From positions 124,001-188,000 of the forward strand of contig JBFLYC010000002.1 of NCBI GenBank assembly GCA_040756735.1: 64,000 nt of DNA, given 5' to 3'. Of the stretch, positions 25,903 to 34,782 are shown piece by piece; position 1 is the stretch's first letter, and each line of letters begins with the position of its first letter. The translations under genes and the position numbers were made by a program. Source of the stretch: JBFLYC01 sp040756735. Lineage in GTDB: Bacteria > Bacillota > DSM-16504 > Desulfitibacterales > Desulfitibacteraceae. The notes below the pieces were generated by a model. That model was given only the letters and a program-made list of their open reading frames with translations, was not told the DNA's origin and searched no databases.

Positions 25903-26667
25903 ATGAACTTAGTTGCAGATTTACACACTCATACTATTTCCAGCGGCCATGCGTACAGCACCATAGCTGAAAATCTAGCAGAGGCTGCAAAAAAGGGTCT
26001 TAAGCTGATGGCGGTAACAGACCATGGTCCGCATATGCCCGGCGGACCTCATTTGTATTATTTCGGGACCATGAGAGTCCTGCCAAATAAATATATGGGT
26101 ATTGAATTATTAAAGGGTATAGAAGCTAATATTATAGATCTGGAGGGAAGCATAGATCTTCCGGACATCTACTATCCCATGCTTGATATTGTCCTGGCAG
26201 GTTTTCACACTTACTGTTATCCAGGTGGTAATATTAAAGAAAATACCAGGGCTATGATAAAGGCCATGCAAAATCCCCTGGTTGATGTCATTGTGCATCC
26301 AGGCAATCCTGAGTTTATGGTTGACCCTGCTGAAATAGTTTTAGCTGCCAAGGAATATGGGATTTTGCTGGAAATAAACAATAGTTCCCTGGGCCTATCC
26401 CGTGCTGGCAGTTATGGCAACTGTTTAAAAATAGCTGAAAAAATTGCCGAGGCGGGAATTAAGGTAGCAGTGGGAAGTGATGCTCACTGGGCCGGGCAGG
26501 TGGGGGATTTTTCCGCTGCTCTGGGGCTTATCGCAAAAGCAGGAATTAAGGAAGAACAGGTAATTAACCGGTCTGTGGAAGAAATTCATGCCTACCTCAG
26601 AAGGCGAAGACCGGAAGAAAAGAAAAAACAATTACAAACCCAAGGAAGGGAAGAACTGAACATATGA
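25903..26667 (+). CDS. PHP-domain phosphoesterase (YcdX-like), first copy
   Basis: A 254-residue metal-dependent phosphoesterase of the PHP superfamily. DLHTHT at residues 5-10, TDHGPHMPGG near 41, a central HP (VIVHPGNPEF near 128) and GSDAHWAGQVGD near 187 provide the metal-binding His and Asp residues. I start it at ATG 25903 rather than the upstream frame opening because the residues before it are repeat-encoded. The AGGTGA at 25892-25897 that serves as ribosome binding site lies at the edge of the repeat array. It overlaps the next gene by four bases. The natural substrate is unknown. Confidence 0.87.
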   Translation: MNLVADLHTHTISSGHAYSTIAENLAEAAKKGLKLMAVTDHGPHMPGGPHLYYFGTMRVLPNKYMGIELLKGIEANIIDLEGSIDLPDIYYPMLDIVLAGFHTYCYPGGNIKENTRAMIKAMQNPLVDVIVHPGNPEFMVDPAEIVLAAKEYGILLEINNSSLGLSRAGSYGNCLKIAEKIAEAGIKVAVGSDAHWAGQVGDFSAALGLIAKAGIKEEQVINRSVEEIHAYLRRRRPEEKKKQLQTQGREELNI

Positions 26668-27398
26668 AGTTTACAGGGGACTACCATACCCATTCAACCT
26701 ACAGTGACGGTAGGGCAAGTATTGCCGATATGGCTAGGGCCGCCCGCAGCAAAGGCATGAAGGAAATGGCTGTTACCGACCACGGCCCCAGCAATATTGG
26801 TGTTGGCATTGCAAGTCCCAAAAAGCTTTTGGAGATTGTCCAAAAGGTGCAGGATTTCAATGAAGAATTAGATGATTTTAAGGTATTAAGCGGCGTGGAG
26901 GCAAATATAGTTGGTTCTCAAGGGGAAATTGACATTCCGGCTGATATTTACAAAGGACTGGATGTTTTGATAATTGGACTGCATCCCTATGTATGGCCCA
27001 TTTCTTTAAAAGATGGATGGAATCTTGTCCTGAAAAACCAGGTAAATAAGTATCTCAAGGCTGGCGCACAAAGTGTTGTTAACAGCAATACCAAAACTCT
27101 CAAGGAAGCATGTTTTAAGCACCGGCCATTCTGTATAAGCCACCCGGGTTTGGGTTTGCCTGTGGATGTGGCTGAAATAGCTGCCGCATGCGCCAAAACC
27201 GGCGCTGCTTATGAGATTAACTGCGGACATCTTTTCCAGACAGTACCTGAATTACAAGAAGCAGCAAAACAAGGACCTGAGTTTATTATTAACAGTGATT
27301 CTCACTTTACTCATTCCGTTGGGGAACTGCAAAGGGGTTTTGAACTGGCCCAAAAGGCCGGTATTGAGATGGACCGGATTAGAAATGTAATTCACTAA
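26664..27398 (+). CDS. PHP-domain phosphoesterase (YcdX-like), second copy
   Basis: A 244-residue paralogue of the gene in front, sharing the layout DYHTHSTYSDG (residues 5-15), TDHGPSNIGVG (near 39), SHPGLG (near 159) and NSDSHFTHSVGEL (near 210). It overlaps the first copy by ATGA, so the two are translated together and may form a heteromer or have split substrates. Relative to the first copy it has a longer segment around residues 110-150 (KDGWNLVLKNQVNKYLKAGA). Confidence 0.87.
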   Translation: MKFTGDYHTHSTYSDGRASIADMARAARSKGMKEMAVTDHGPSNIGVGIASPKKLLEIVQKVQDFNEELDDFKVLSGVEANIVGSQGEIDIPADIYKGLDVLIIGLHPYVWPISLKDGWNLVLKNQVNKYLKAGAQSVVNSNTKTLKEACFKHRPFCISHPGLGLPVDVAEIAAACAKTGAAYEINCGHLFQTVPELQEAAKQGPEFIINSDSHFTHSVGELQRGFELAQKAGIEMDRIRNVIH

Positions 27399-27461
27399 AT
27401 TATGGTTCACTGGGACTACTCGGGAGAATAATAACCATTCACTTATCATGGGGTGAAGACG

Positions 27462-28355
27462 ATGCATAATGCCAGCGCTAGTACAAATGACTTACAATTA
27501 ATTTTTGTAACAGGGCTTTCAGGAGCGGGTAAAACGCAGGCTATTCGCTGCCTGGAGGATTTAGGTTTCTTTTGTGTGGATAATTTGCCGCCGCTGTTAA
27601 TTCCCAATCTTTTAGAGGAAGTCAAAAAGGGCGGCGACCACATTGAAAAGATTGCCCTGGTTATTGATATCAGGGGCGGCAAACTCTTTCACGGCCTGGA
27701 TAATGCTTTTGCTTATCTCGACGAGAAAGGACTTAACTACAAGATTTTATTCCTGGATGCTTCGGACGATGCCCTTGTACGCAGATTTAAAGAAACCAGG
27801 AGGGGACACCCTTTAGCCCGCGCTGACGGTGTTATTGAAGGCATTATCAAGGAGCGCAAAATGTTATCCCACCTTAAAAGTCGGGCTGAGATAGTTATTG
27901 ATACATCAGATTTGTCTACTAGCCAGCTCAAGGGGCAGATCAGCCATGTCTTCGGTGCGGCCCTGGATAAACTTCCTGTTTCAGTAATGTCCTTTGGGTT
28001 TAAATACGGTATACCCATGGACGCTGACCTGGTAGTTGATGTGAGATTTATTCCCAATCCTTATTACGACATGGGATTAAAACCTCTTTCAGGCCATGAT
28101 CCGCAAGTTGAGAGTTATGTGCTGGGCAATCAAACAGCCCAGCAGTTTATCGCCCAATACTGTGAACTCCTGCGTTTTCTTATTCCCCAATATATTAAAG
28201 AGGGGAAGAATCACCTGGTGATTGCCGTGGGATGCACAGGCGGCAGGCATCGGTCTGTTGTCATTGCCAATAGACTTGCCTGGTGCTTGGACCATACCAG
28301 GTGCAAGGTCCTGGTTAAACATAGGGATGTTGATAGAGGGGCTGAAGGAAGATGA
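27462..28355 (+). CDS. rapZ: RapZ-family P-loop nucleotide-binding protein
   Basis: A 297-residue protein of the RapZ/YvcJ family. Walker A GLSGAGKT lies at residues 18-25, followed by FFCVDNLPP, and the C-terminal domain carries GCTGGRHRSV near 267. E. coli RapZ guides small-RNA turnover for amino-sugar synthesis; Bacillus YvcJ binds nucleotides and affects competence, so the precise role here is open. The ATG at 27462 has GGGGTG at good spacing; a GTG nine bases earlier is in frame. It overlaps yvcK by four bases, in the conserved rapZ-yvcK-whiA order. Confidence 0.93.
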   Translation: MHNASASTNDLQLIFVTGLSGAGKTQAIRCLEDLGFFCVDNLPPLLIPNLLEEVKKGGDHIEKIALVIDIRGGKLFHGLDNAFAYLDEKGLNYKILFLDASDDALVRRFKETRRGHPLARADGVIEGIIKERKMLSHLKSRAEIVIDTSDLSTSQLKGQISHVFGAALDKLPVSVMSFGFKYGIPMDADLVVDVRFIPNPYYDMGLKPLSGHDPQVESYVLGNQTAQQFIAQYCELLRFLIPQYIKEGKNHLVIAVGCTGGRHRSVVIANRLAWCLDHTRCKVLVKHRDVDRGAEGR

Positions 28356-29707
28356 AACACTATAATTCGTATATTAAATGGTTGTATCCCGGCCTCAAAG
28401 TTAAGAGATGGCTTTTTCTGGCATTAATAGGAATTTTTATAGGGTCCTGGGGTTTAGCCCTTATTTTTGAAGCCAGGTGGTGGACTTTTTTATTTTTTGT
28501 GGCTTCTTTTCTGGAAGAACAGTACCTTTCTTATACATCAGTGATTATAGTGGGTGTATTCTTTGTAGCCAGCGGCTTGCTGCTCATGGCTTTTTCACTG
28601 AAGAAAGGCATTAACTCCATTGTTAACGTGATAGTTCCAAACAATGAAACAAAACTGGTGGAGGTAATCTACCAAAAGCGTCAGTTAAAAAGAGGGCCCA
28701 GGATAGTTACCCTGGGCGGCGGGACCGGCCTGGCTGTTTTACTCAGAGGCCTGAAAAACTATACAAGCAATATCACAGCCATAGTAACTGTCACTGATGA
28801 TGGAGGATGTTCCGGCCGGCTAAGGGGAGAATTGGGCATTCAACCTCCCGGTGACCTGCGCAATAACATAATTGCCCTGGCTGATAAGGAAAGCCTTCTT
28901 GAAGAGATGTTGAATTACCGTTTTACCCAGGGGGAAGGTCTTGCAGGACGGAACCTGGGCAACCTGTTGATAGCCGCCATGTCCGAAATTACAGGAGATA
29001 TTAACAGGTCCATACAGGAATTAAGCAAGGTGCTGGCTGTTAGGGGTTTGGTATTGCCGGTGACCCTGAATAATGTAACACTAAAAGCTGAGATGACAGA
29101 TGGCGCCATTGTCCATGGAGAAACGGATATTGTCAAATCAAATAAAAAAATAAAGAGAATTTCCGTAGTTCCTGAAGGCTGTGAACCGGTAAAAGAAGCT
29201 ATCCAGGCTATCAATGAAGCCGATGCGATAATCTTGGGCCCTGGAAGTCTATATACCAGCGTTCTCCCTAATCTGCTCATTAAAGGTATTGCCCAAGCTA
29301 TTAATAAGGCAAAAGCCCCAGTTTATTATGTATGCAATGTTATGACCCAGCCTGGTGAAACTGATTTTTATACAGTGTCCGAACATTTGAAAGCAATAAA
29401 AGACCATGTCCCCATGCTGTGTATTGACAAGATTTTTGTGAATACCGGAAGGATACCCAAAAATCTTATTAAGACTTATCAAGAAAAAGGAGCCCATCCG
29501 GTGATATTGGATGACAAGGGCTTCAAGGAGTTGGGGAAAAAGCTGATCAGGGCTGATTTAATAAATACCACTAACCTGGTCAGGCACGATTCAGAGAAAC
29601 TATCGAAAATAATTATGCGGGAAATTTTAAAGGATATTCCGGCTACAGAGAGAATAAAGATTCTTGATTTGATTCTTGGTGAGCGCTACAAAGACTTGGT
29701 CGGCTAG
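28352..29707 (+). CDS. YvcK/CofD-like gluconeogenesis factor with membrane anchor
   Basis: A 451-residue YvcK-family protein. The catalytic-like domain starts near residue 113 with TLGGGTGLAVLLRGLK and contains TVTDDGGCSGRLR near 145 and ILGPGSLYTSVLPNL near 293, the UDP-sugar-binding features of the family. Two hydrophobic helices near residues 18-42 and 58-80 precede it, so this is the longer membrane-tethered form; Bacillus YvcK lacks them. YvcK supports growth on gluconeogenic carbon and cell-wall precursor flow. It is coupled to rapZ and followed by whiA after a short gap. Confidence 0.9.
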   Translation: MKHYNSYIKWLYPGLKVKRWLFLALIGIFIGSWGLALIFEARWWTFLFFVASFLEEQYLSYTSVIIVGVFFVASGLLLMAFSLKKGINSIVNVIVPNNETKLVEVIYQKRQLKRGPRIVTLGGGTGLAVLLRGLKNYTSNITAIVTVTDDGGCSGRLRGELGIQPPGDLRNNIIALADKESLLEEMLNYRFTQGEGLAGRNLGNLLIAAMSEITGDINRSIQELSKVLAVRGLVLPVTLNNVTLKAEMTDGAIVHGETDIVKSNKKIKRISVVPEGCEPVKEAIQAINEADAIILGPGSLYTSVLPNLLIKGIAQAINKAKAPVYYVCNVMTQPGETDFYTVSEHLKAIKDHVPMLCIDKIFVNTGRIPKNLIKTYQEKGAHPVILDDKGFKELGKKLIRADLINTTNLVRHDSEKLSKIIMREILKDIPATERIKILDLILGERYKDLVG

Positions 29708-29721
29708 GGGTGTTCCAAGGT

Positions 29722-30669
29722 ATGTCTTTTACCCAAAAAGTTAAAAATGAATTGGCCAGGACTGAGAATGAGAATAAATGCTGTCAGCTGGCGGAGTTTA
29801 TAGGTCTTATTAAAATGTCGGGCAATATACACATAGACAGTGATTATCACATGTCCTTAGCTTTTGAGACTGAAAACCCGGCTATAGCCAGAAAAGCTTT
29901 CAGGCTGACCCAAAACCTTTTTAATCTCAAAAAGGAAGTTACTGTGCGGCGCAGGCCGCGTTTAAATAAAAATAATTTATATATAGTGAGACTTCTACCG
30001 CAGAAGGAAACAAAGAAGGCTTTTGAGCAGTTAGGAGTTGTTTTCACTCCCAGGGGTTATGAAATCCAATGGAGCCCTCAGATTTTGCAGCGCAAGTGCT
30101 GTCATAGGGCCTATTTAAGAGGGGCTTTTTTGGGAAGCGGTTCTGTAAGCAGCCCGGAGCAAAAAACTTATCACTTAGAAATCATGGTCAAGGATGAGAT
30201 GTTTTGTCAGATAATTTGCGAACTGATGAGAAATTTCAGTTTAAGCCCCAAGACTGTAAAAAAAAGAGGCAACCATTTAATCTATCTTAAAGAGAGTGAA
30301 CAGATAGTTGATTTTTTAAACATCATCGGAGCCCATTCTGCTCTCTTGACCTTTGAGGGAGTGAGGGTGCATAAGGAAGTACGCAACAGGGTGAACAGGA
30401 TAGTAAACTGTGAAACGGCAAATCTCAATAAAACTGTGGATGCAGCGCTAAAACAGGTGGAAATAATACAGTTCATTGATCGCAACATGGGGCTTAACAA
30501 GCTGCCGCCCGGGTTAGAAGCAATAGCTAAACAGCGCCTGGTCCATCCTGATTTGAGCTTAAAGGAACTAGGAGAGATGATTACGCCCCCCATCAGTAAA
30601 TCAGGGGTAAACCACAGGATGAGAAGGCTGCAAAGGATAGCCGACAAGATTGCTGCAAAAAAGGTTTAA
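29722..30669 (+). CDS. whiA: WhiA-type DNA-binding regulator
   Basis: A 315-residue protein with an N-terminal pair of degenerate LAGLIDADG-type homing-endonuclease domains (LAEFIGLIKMSGNI near 26 and AYLRGAFLGSGSVSSPE near 126) and a C-terminal helix-turn-helix (SLKELGEMITPPISKSGVNH near 278). WhiA controls sporulation division in Streptomyces and affects division in Bacillus. I take the ATG at 29722 (MSFTQKVKNELA), which matches the family start and has AGGGGTG about nine bases upstream. A terminator follows. Confidence 0.94.
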   Translation: MSFTQKVKNELARTENENKCCQLAEFIGLIKMSGNIHIDSDYHMSLAFETENPAIARKAFRLTQNLFNLKKEVTVRRRPRLNKNNLYIVRLLPQKETKKAFEQLGVVFTPRGYEIQWSPQILQRKCCHRAYLRGAFLGSGSVSSPEQKTYHLEIMVKDEMFCQIICELMRNFSLSPKTVKKRGNHLIYLKESEQIVDFLNIIGAHSALLTFEGVRVHKEVRNRVNRIVNCETANLNKTVDAALKQVEIIQFIDRNMGLNKLPPGLEAIAKQRLVHPDLSLKELGEMITPPISKSGVNHRMRRLQRIADKIAAKKV

Positions 30670-30690
30670 ATTGCTGCAAGAAATCTAAGT

Positions 30691-30719
30691 CTATGGCTGC
30701 TGCCATAGTTATTTTTTTA
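30691..30719 (+). terminator. Rho-independent terminator after whiA
   Basis: CTATGGC pairs with GCCATAG around a TGCT loop, followed by TTATTTTTTTAG. It closes the rapZ-yvcK-whiA unit. Confidence 0.85.
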
Positions 30720-30735
30720 GAAATGGGAGAGAGAC

Positions 30736-32061
30736 ATGCGTGATATTCGGTTTATCATGAAACTAGCCCTACCTGCCATTGCTGAAATGATTTTGCATAT
30801 GATGGTAGGACTGGTGGACATTGCCATGGTTGGCAGGCTTGGGGCAGATTCGCTTACTGCGGTTAGCCTGGGGAGCCAGTATCTTTGGACAATGATATTT
30901 TTATTTGCCTCTGTTGGCATAGGGGCAGGAGCTATTGTAGCAAGAGCTGTGGGCGCTGAAAACTATGAGGAGGCGGGTAGGATTGCCGGTCAGGTAATCG
31001 CTATTACTATTATTATTGGTGCAATTATTTTGGCACTGAGCTGGACCTTTGCACCAAACATCTATGATTTGTTTGCTCCTAATCAATTGGTCAAGACGCT
31101 GGGTGTAAAGTATTTAAGGATACTATCCATCTCAACTGTGTTTTTCCTGGTACTATTGGTTGGGGAAGCGGTTTGCCGCAGCGCCGGTTTTACTCAAATA
31201 CCTTTAAAGGTAGCCCTGGTAGGTAATACAATCAATATAATTTTGGATTACGTTTTAATTTTTGGAAAACTAGGTTTTCCAGCCCTGGGTGTGCCTGGGG
31301 CTGCTATGGCGACTGCTATCAGTTATACCATCTCCTGTATAATAATTGTTTTTGTTCTTTTCAGCGGAAGGATACCTATTAAAATAAAGATTAATGACAT
31401 TTTTCCGCTGCGCAGGGAAACATTTGCAAGAATCATGAAACTTAGCATCCCTGCAGGGGCTGAAGAACTAGTTCGTGCCAGCAGCAATTTGGTGAGTATT
31501 TACCTGATTGTTGGCCTGGGGTCGGTTTCCTATGCAGCTCATCAGGTGGCCCATTCGGTGGAATCCATTTCCTTTATGCCTGGATTTGGCTTTGGTATAG
31601 CTGCAGGAGCTCTGGTCGGGCAGAGCCTTGGCGCATTGAAACCAGAGAGAGCTGAGAGGCTGGCCCTTAAGACACTTTACCTGGCGGCAGGAACCATGAC
31701 TGCTGCTGCATTGGGATTTTTTCTGCTGAGCACGCCTTTGGTTAAGGTGTTTACCAATGATCTGAGCATTATACCTATAGCTGCTTCAGTCATAAAAATT
31801 GCTGCCTTTGCCCAGACTTCCATTGCAGTGGAACTAGTACTGGCTGGAGCTCTACGAGGCGCAGGTGACACGCGATTTCCCATGTGCCTCTCCCTTTTGG
31901 GCAACTGGGTAATACGCATACCATTATTTTTTGCAGTATTGCATGTTTTTCATATGGGGTTAACCGCAGTCTGGTGGGTTACTGTATTTCAGTGGTTTGT
32001 AATGGCTGTCTTAGCCTTTTGGCGTTTCAAACAAGGAAAATGGAAAAGAATAATTGTCTAA
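30736..32061 (+). CDS. MATE-family efflux transporter
   Basis: A 441-residue membrane protein with about 12 hydrophobic helices in two similar halves. LPAIAEMILHMMVGLVDIAM in helix 1 and the matching IPAGAEELVRASSNLVSIYL in helix 7 are the MATE repeat landmarks, and GAGDTRFPM near residue 375 is typical. Such proteins export drugs or metabolites in exchange for Na+ or H+; the substrate is unknown. The start has GGGAGAGAG upstream, just past the whiA terminator, so it may have its own promoter. Confidence 0.92.
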   Translation: MRDIRFIMKLALPAIAEMILHMMVGLVDIAMVGRLGADSLTAVSLGSQYLWTMIFLFASVGIGAGAIVARAVGAENYEEAGRIAGQVIAITIIIGAIILALSWTFAPNIYDLFAPNQLVKTLGVKYLRILSISTVFFLVLLVGEAVCRSAGFTQIPLKVALVGNTINIILDYVLIFGKLGFPALGVPGAAMATAISYTISCIIIVFVLFSGRIPIKIKINDIFPLRRETFARIMKLSIPAGAEELVRASSNLVSIYLIVGLGSVSYAAHQVAHSVESISFMPGFGFGIAAGALVGQSLGALKPERAERLALKTLYLAAGTMTAAALGFFLLSTPLVKVFTNDLSIIPIAASVIKIAAFAQTSIAVELVLAGALRGAGDTRFPMCLSLLGNWVIRIPLFFAVLHVFHMGLTAVWWVTVFQWFVMAVLAFWRFKQGKWKRIIV

Positions 32062-32124
32062 AGCTGCCTGGCAGGATTGTTGCTTACTATGTCGAAAGTA
32101 TTTTCCATATATTTTAATACCTAA

Positions 32125-32286
32125 TACTACAGCGAAAGGTTACTTATTTCTTAATACGCCATGGGAATACGCCATGGGGACGGTTCCATCGTCTTCCCTT
32201 CGGACCTTCGCTACGCTATGGTGACGCTCGAACCGTCCCCATGGCTCCGCTAATTGCTAAATTTCGCGGTAAATTTCGCTGTAGTA
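32125..32286. repeat. MITE-like element with nested inverted repeats
   Basis: A 162-base element bounded by a perfect 13-base inverted repeat, TACTACAGCGAAA (32125-32137) and its complement (32274-32286). Inside is a perfect 16-base inverted repeat, GCCATGGGGACGGTTC (32171-32186) and its complement (32230-32245). The GGGGACGGTTC core is shared with the other repeat families. CTAA flanks both outer ends and could be a target duplication. No gene fits inside it. Confidence 0.82.
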
Positions 32287-32316
32287 CTAAAAAGAAGCTA
32301 GAAATGGAGAAAATGC

Positions 32317-32844
32317 ATGAATAAAATATCAGTATTAGTAATTTTTTTCCAGGGAATACCAGAGTCTATAGCGTTAATGTTTTTAATTTTTGTGCTGCTA
32401 AGGGTACCCATATCTTGGAGAAAGATTATGCTTCTAGGAATTGCAGAAGCGGTTGCTGTGTACCTAATCCGTTTATTGCCTGTAGCTTTTGGGGTTCATA
32501 CTATATTATTAATAGTTTTTGCCACTATCCTTATCGTGTATGTAACAAGGGAAGATTTGCTTAAAGTAATTACTTCTGTTCTTCCAGCTTTCTTTTTCCT
32601 TGTGTTTTATGAGGTGGTTTCCTTTACCGTCCAGATGAAAATCATAGAACTTTTTATTCCTGGTTTTAGCGACAGTTTTTATACTGTACCAACTAACACA
32701 TGGGTCTTGATAGGTTTAGGTTTGTTTCATGTGATGCTGATGTTTATTACCGGCAGTATAATCTTACACTACAGGAGAAAAAAACAGGATAAGACATTGG
32801 AGAAGGATCTATGCAGTGGAAATATTTCGAAGAACAAAGGTTAA
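32317..32844 (+). CDS. Five-helix membrane protein paired with a sensor kinase
   Basis: A 175-residue hydrophobic protein with about five helices, near residues 7-28, 37-55, 60-77, 84-105 and 127-150, and a basic cytoplasmic tail. I do not recognise a named family. Its last 34 bases overlap the sensor kinase gene, so the two are co-translated and it is probably the kinase's membrane partner or signal-receiving subunit. The ATG follows GAAATGGAG. Confidence 0.7.
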   Translation: MNKISVLVIFFQGIPESIALMFLIFVLLRVPISWRKIMLLGIAEAVAVYLIRLLPVAFGVHTILLIVFATILIVYVTREDLLKVITSVLPAFFFLVFYEVVSFTVQMKIIELFIPGFSDSFYTVPTNTWVLIGLGLFHVMLMFITGSIILHYRRKKQDKTLEKDLCSGNISKNKG

Positions 32845-34772
32845 AGAAATCCTATAGAAACTTGTTTTTATTTCAGGTTACTTATCACCTGATAGTAATG
32901 GGCTGGCTGCTGCAGACTATGTCTGTAAAACCATTCCAAAATACTCTGGAAACCTTTAGTGTTCAGTTCTTAATTGCTGTGCTTATTTTGATATCCTTTT
33001 TCTTGATAGGAAAGGTGCGGCCGGCACAGACAGGGAAAATGCCAATTGTGGAGTTATTGATCCTGACATCCTATTTTGCTCTTGTCTTTTTTCTATTTTA
33101 CCTAACTAATTCTGCTATTGTAAAACTCCTATTATTTATCCCAACATTTATTTTGATCATGAAATACGGTCAACTTGCTGGTTTAGCCATGTCCTTCTAT
33201 GCTATCAGTGCAGTCTTTTTAATAGAAGTGATTGTATATTACAGCATGAAACTGGATTATGACCTTGGTAATAGTCTTTTACTATACGGAGTAGTCCTGC
33301 TTATAACCTGGTTGACCAGCTCTTTTGCAGACAATGAGCTGGAAGCCCGCAGAAACTTATTTGATATAGTGCAAAAACACAGTTTTATTCTGGAAAATCA
33401 TGATCATGGCGTTGTTTATCTGGATAATCAAGGTGTTGTACAAGTTTTCAACCATATGGCTGAGATTATTCTAGGCATTCTTAATGCAGATATAGTTGGT
33501 AAAAAGGTTCACGAACTGACCTTGCTGAAACCCGACTTAAAGGTTTTCCAGGACATCTTTTCTTCTGCAGGGGACAATCAGGAAAAAGAAATCTTTTTAA
33601 CATATGATGAGAAAGACCTCTTGATAAGTCATTATGCTCTCATTGACCAGGAGAAGCAATATATGGGTAAGGTTTTTTTGATAAAAGATTTGACCCAGAG
33701 TATCCTGGTGCATTCTTTACAGCAGAAATATGCCTTTGTCACCAATTCACTGAATATGCCTATTTTAGTTTACAGCAAAGACGGCTTTTTGATTTATCAT
33801 AATCAGGCAGCCCTGGGGCATTTCAGTTTCAAAGAGTTGCATTTTTTGCCTAAGTTAGCTGTAGAACTTCCCTGTACATGTGAGTTTAGTAAGTTCGTGG
33901 TGGAAATGGTAAAAAATCCAGAAGAGGTTTACAATAAAGAGATTAAGGCTGCCTGCAACGAGAAAATCAGAGAACTGTTGGTTTCAGTGGGAATAGACAA
34001 GGATATCTTTGGCAAAGTTAGAAGTATTACCTTCTTAATTAATGATGTGACAGAGATGAGGGCAAGGGAAAGGCAATTGATTCATGCGGATAAGATGACT
34101 ACTGTTGGAGAGTTGGCAGCAGGTTTGGCCCATGAGATACGAAATCCTTTGGCCAGTATCAGGGGTTTTGCGCAGCTTATTCAGGCAAGGGTGGAAGAAG
34201 ATTCAACCAAAGCTAATCTAGGCATACTCATTCAAGAAGTTGACAGGGCTAATTCCATGATTAAAGATTTTCTTGCCTTTGCCAGGCCGGCAGAACCTGT
34301 TTTTATTTGGAGGACGGTATCTCAAACTGCAAACGAAATCTATAAACTGATGGAAGGCCAGTGTTTATTAAAAAATATTATGTTCTACAGTGAGGTTATT
34401 TCTAACGAAGAAAGCGCTCCTGTCGTATACTGGGATCACAATCAAATTAAGCAGGTTATACTAAACCTTGTGAATAACGCAATCTATGCCATGGAGGATT
34501 CTCCTGTTAAAATTCTTTATCTTGACTATTTGGTGCTAAAAGATAAGGTAGCAATCAAGGTGAAGGATACAGGCATTGGGATAGAAGAGTCAATGTTAGA
34601 GAATTTGTGGATTCCTTTTGTAACTACGAAGACCGATGGGACAGGCATTGGTTTAAGTATCTGCTATAGAATTGTTGAGAGCCATTGCGGAAGAATTAGC
34701 ATAGAGAGTAAGGTTGATTGGGGAACCGTTGTAACTGTAGAATTGCCCGTAAATCCTAAAGAAGCGGTTTGA
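32811..34772 (+). CDS. Membrane sensor histidine kinase (orphan, sporulation-kinase-like)
   Basis: A 653-residue kinase. Six to seven helices fill residues 15-185, two PAS-like domains about 190-300 and 305-415, then HisKA with the phospho-acceptor in LAAGLAHEIRNPLASIRGF near 440, and a HATPase domain with N box QVILNLVNNAIYAM, G1 DTGIGI and G2 GTGIGLSI. No response regulator adjoins it. In endospore formers such orphan kinases often feed Spo0A, which is the likely but unproven target. GGAGAAGGA precedes the ATG. Confidence 0.9.
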   Translation: MQWKYFEEQRLKKSYRNLFLFQVTYHLIVMGWLLQTMSVKPFQNTLETFSVQFLIAVLILISFFLIGKVRPAQTGKMPIVELLILTSYFALVFFLFYLTNSAIVKLLLFIPTFILIMKYGQLAGLAMSFYAISAVFLIEVIVYYSMKLDYDLGNSLLLYGVVLLITWLTSSFADNELEARRNLFDIVQKHSFILENHDHGVVYLDNQGVVQVFNHMAEIILGILNADIVGKKVHELTLLKPDLKVFQDIFSSAGDNQEKEIFLTYDEKDLLISHYALIDQEKQYMGKVFLIKDLTQSILVHSLQQKYAFVTNSLNMPILVYSKDGFLIYHNQAALGHFSFKELHFLPKLAVELPCTCEFSKFVVEMVKNPEEVYNKEIKAACNEKIRELLVSVGIDKDIFGKVRSITFLINDVTEMRARERQLIHADKMTTVGELAAGLAHEIRNPLASIRGFAQLIQARVEEDSTKANLGILIQEVDRANSMIKDFLAFARPAEPVFIWRTVSQTANEIYKLMEGQCLLKNIMFYSEVISNEESAPVVYWDHNQIKQVILNLVNNAIYAMEDSPVKILYLDYLVLKDKVAIKVKDTGIGIEESMLENLWIPFVTTKTDGTGIGLSICYRIVESHCGRISIESKVDWGTVVTVELPVNPKEAV

Positions 34773-34782
34773 GGTGGTTTTA

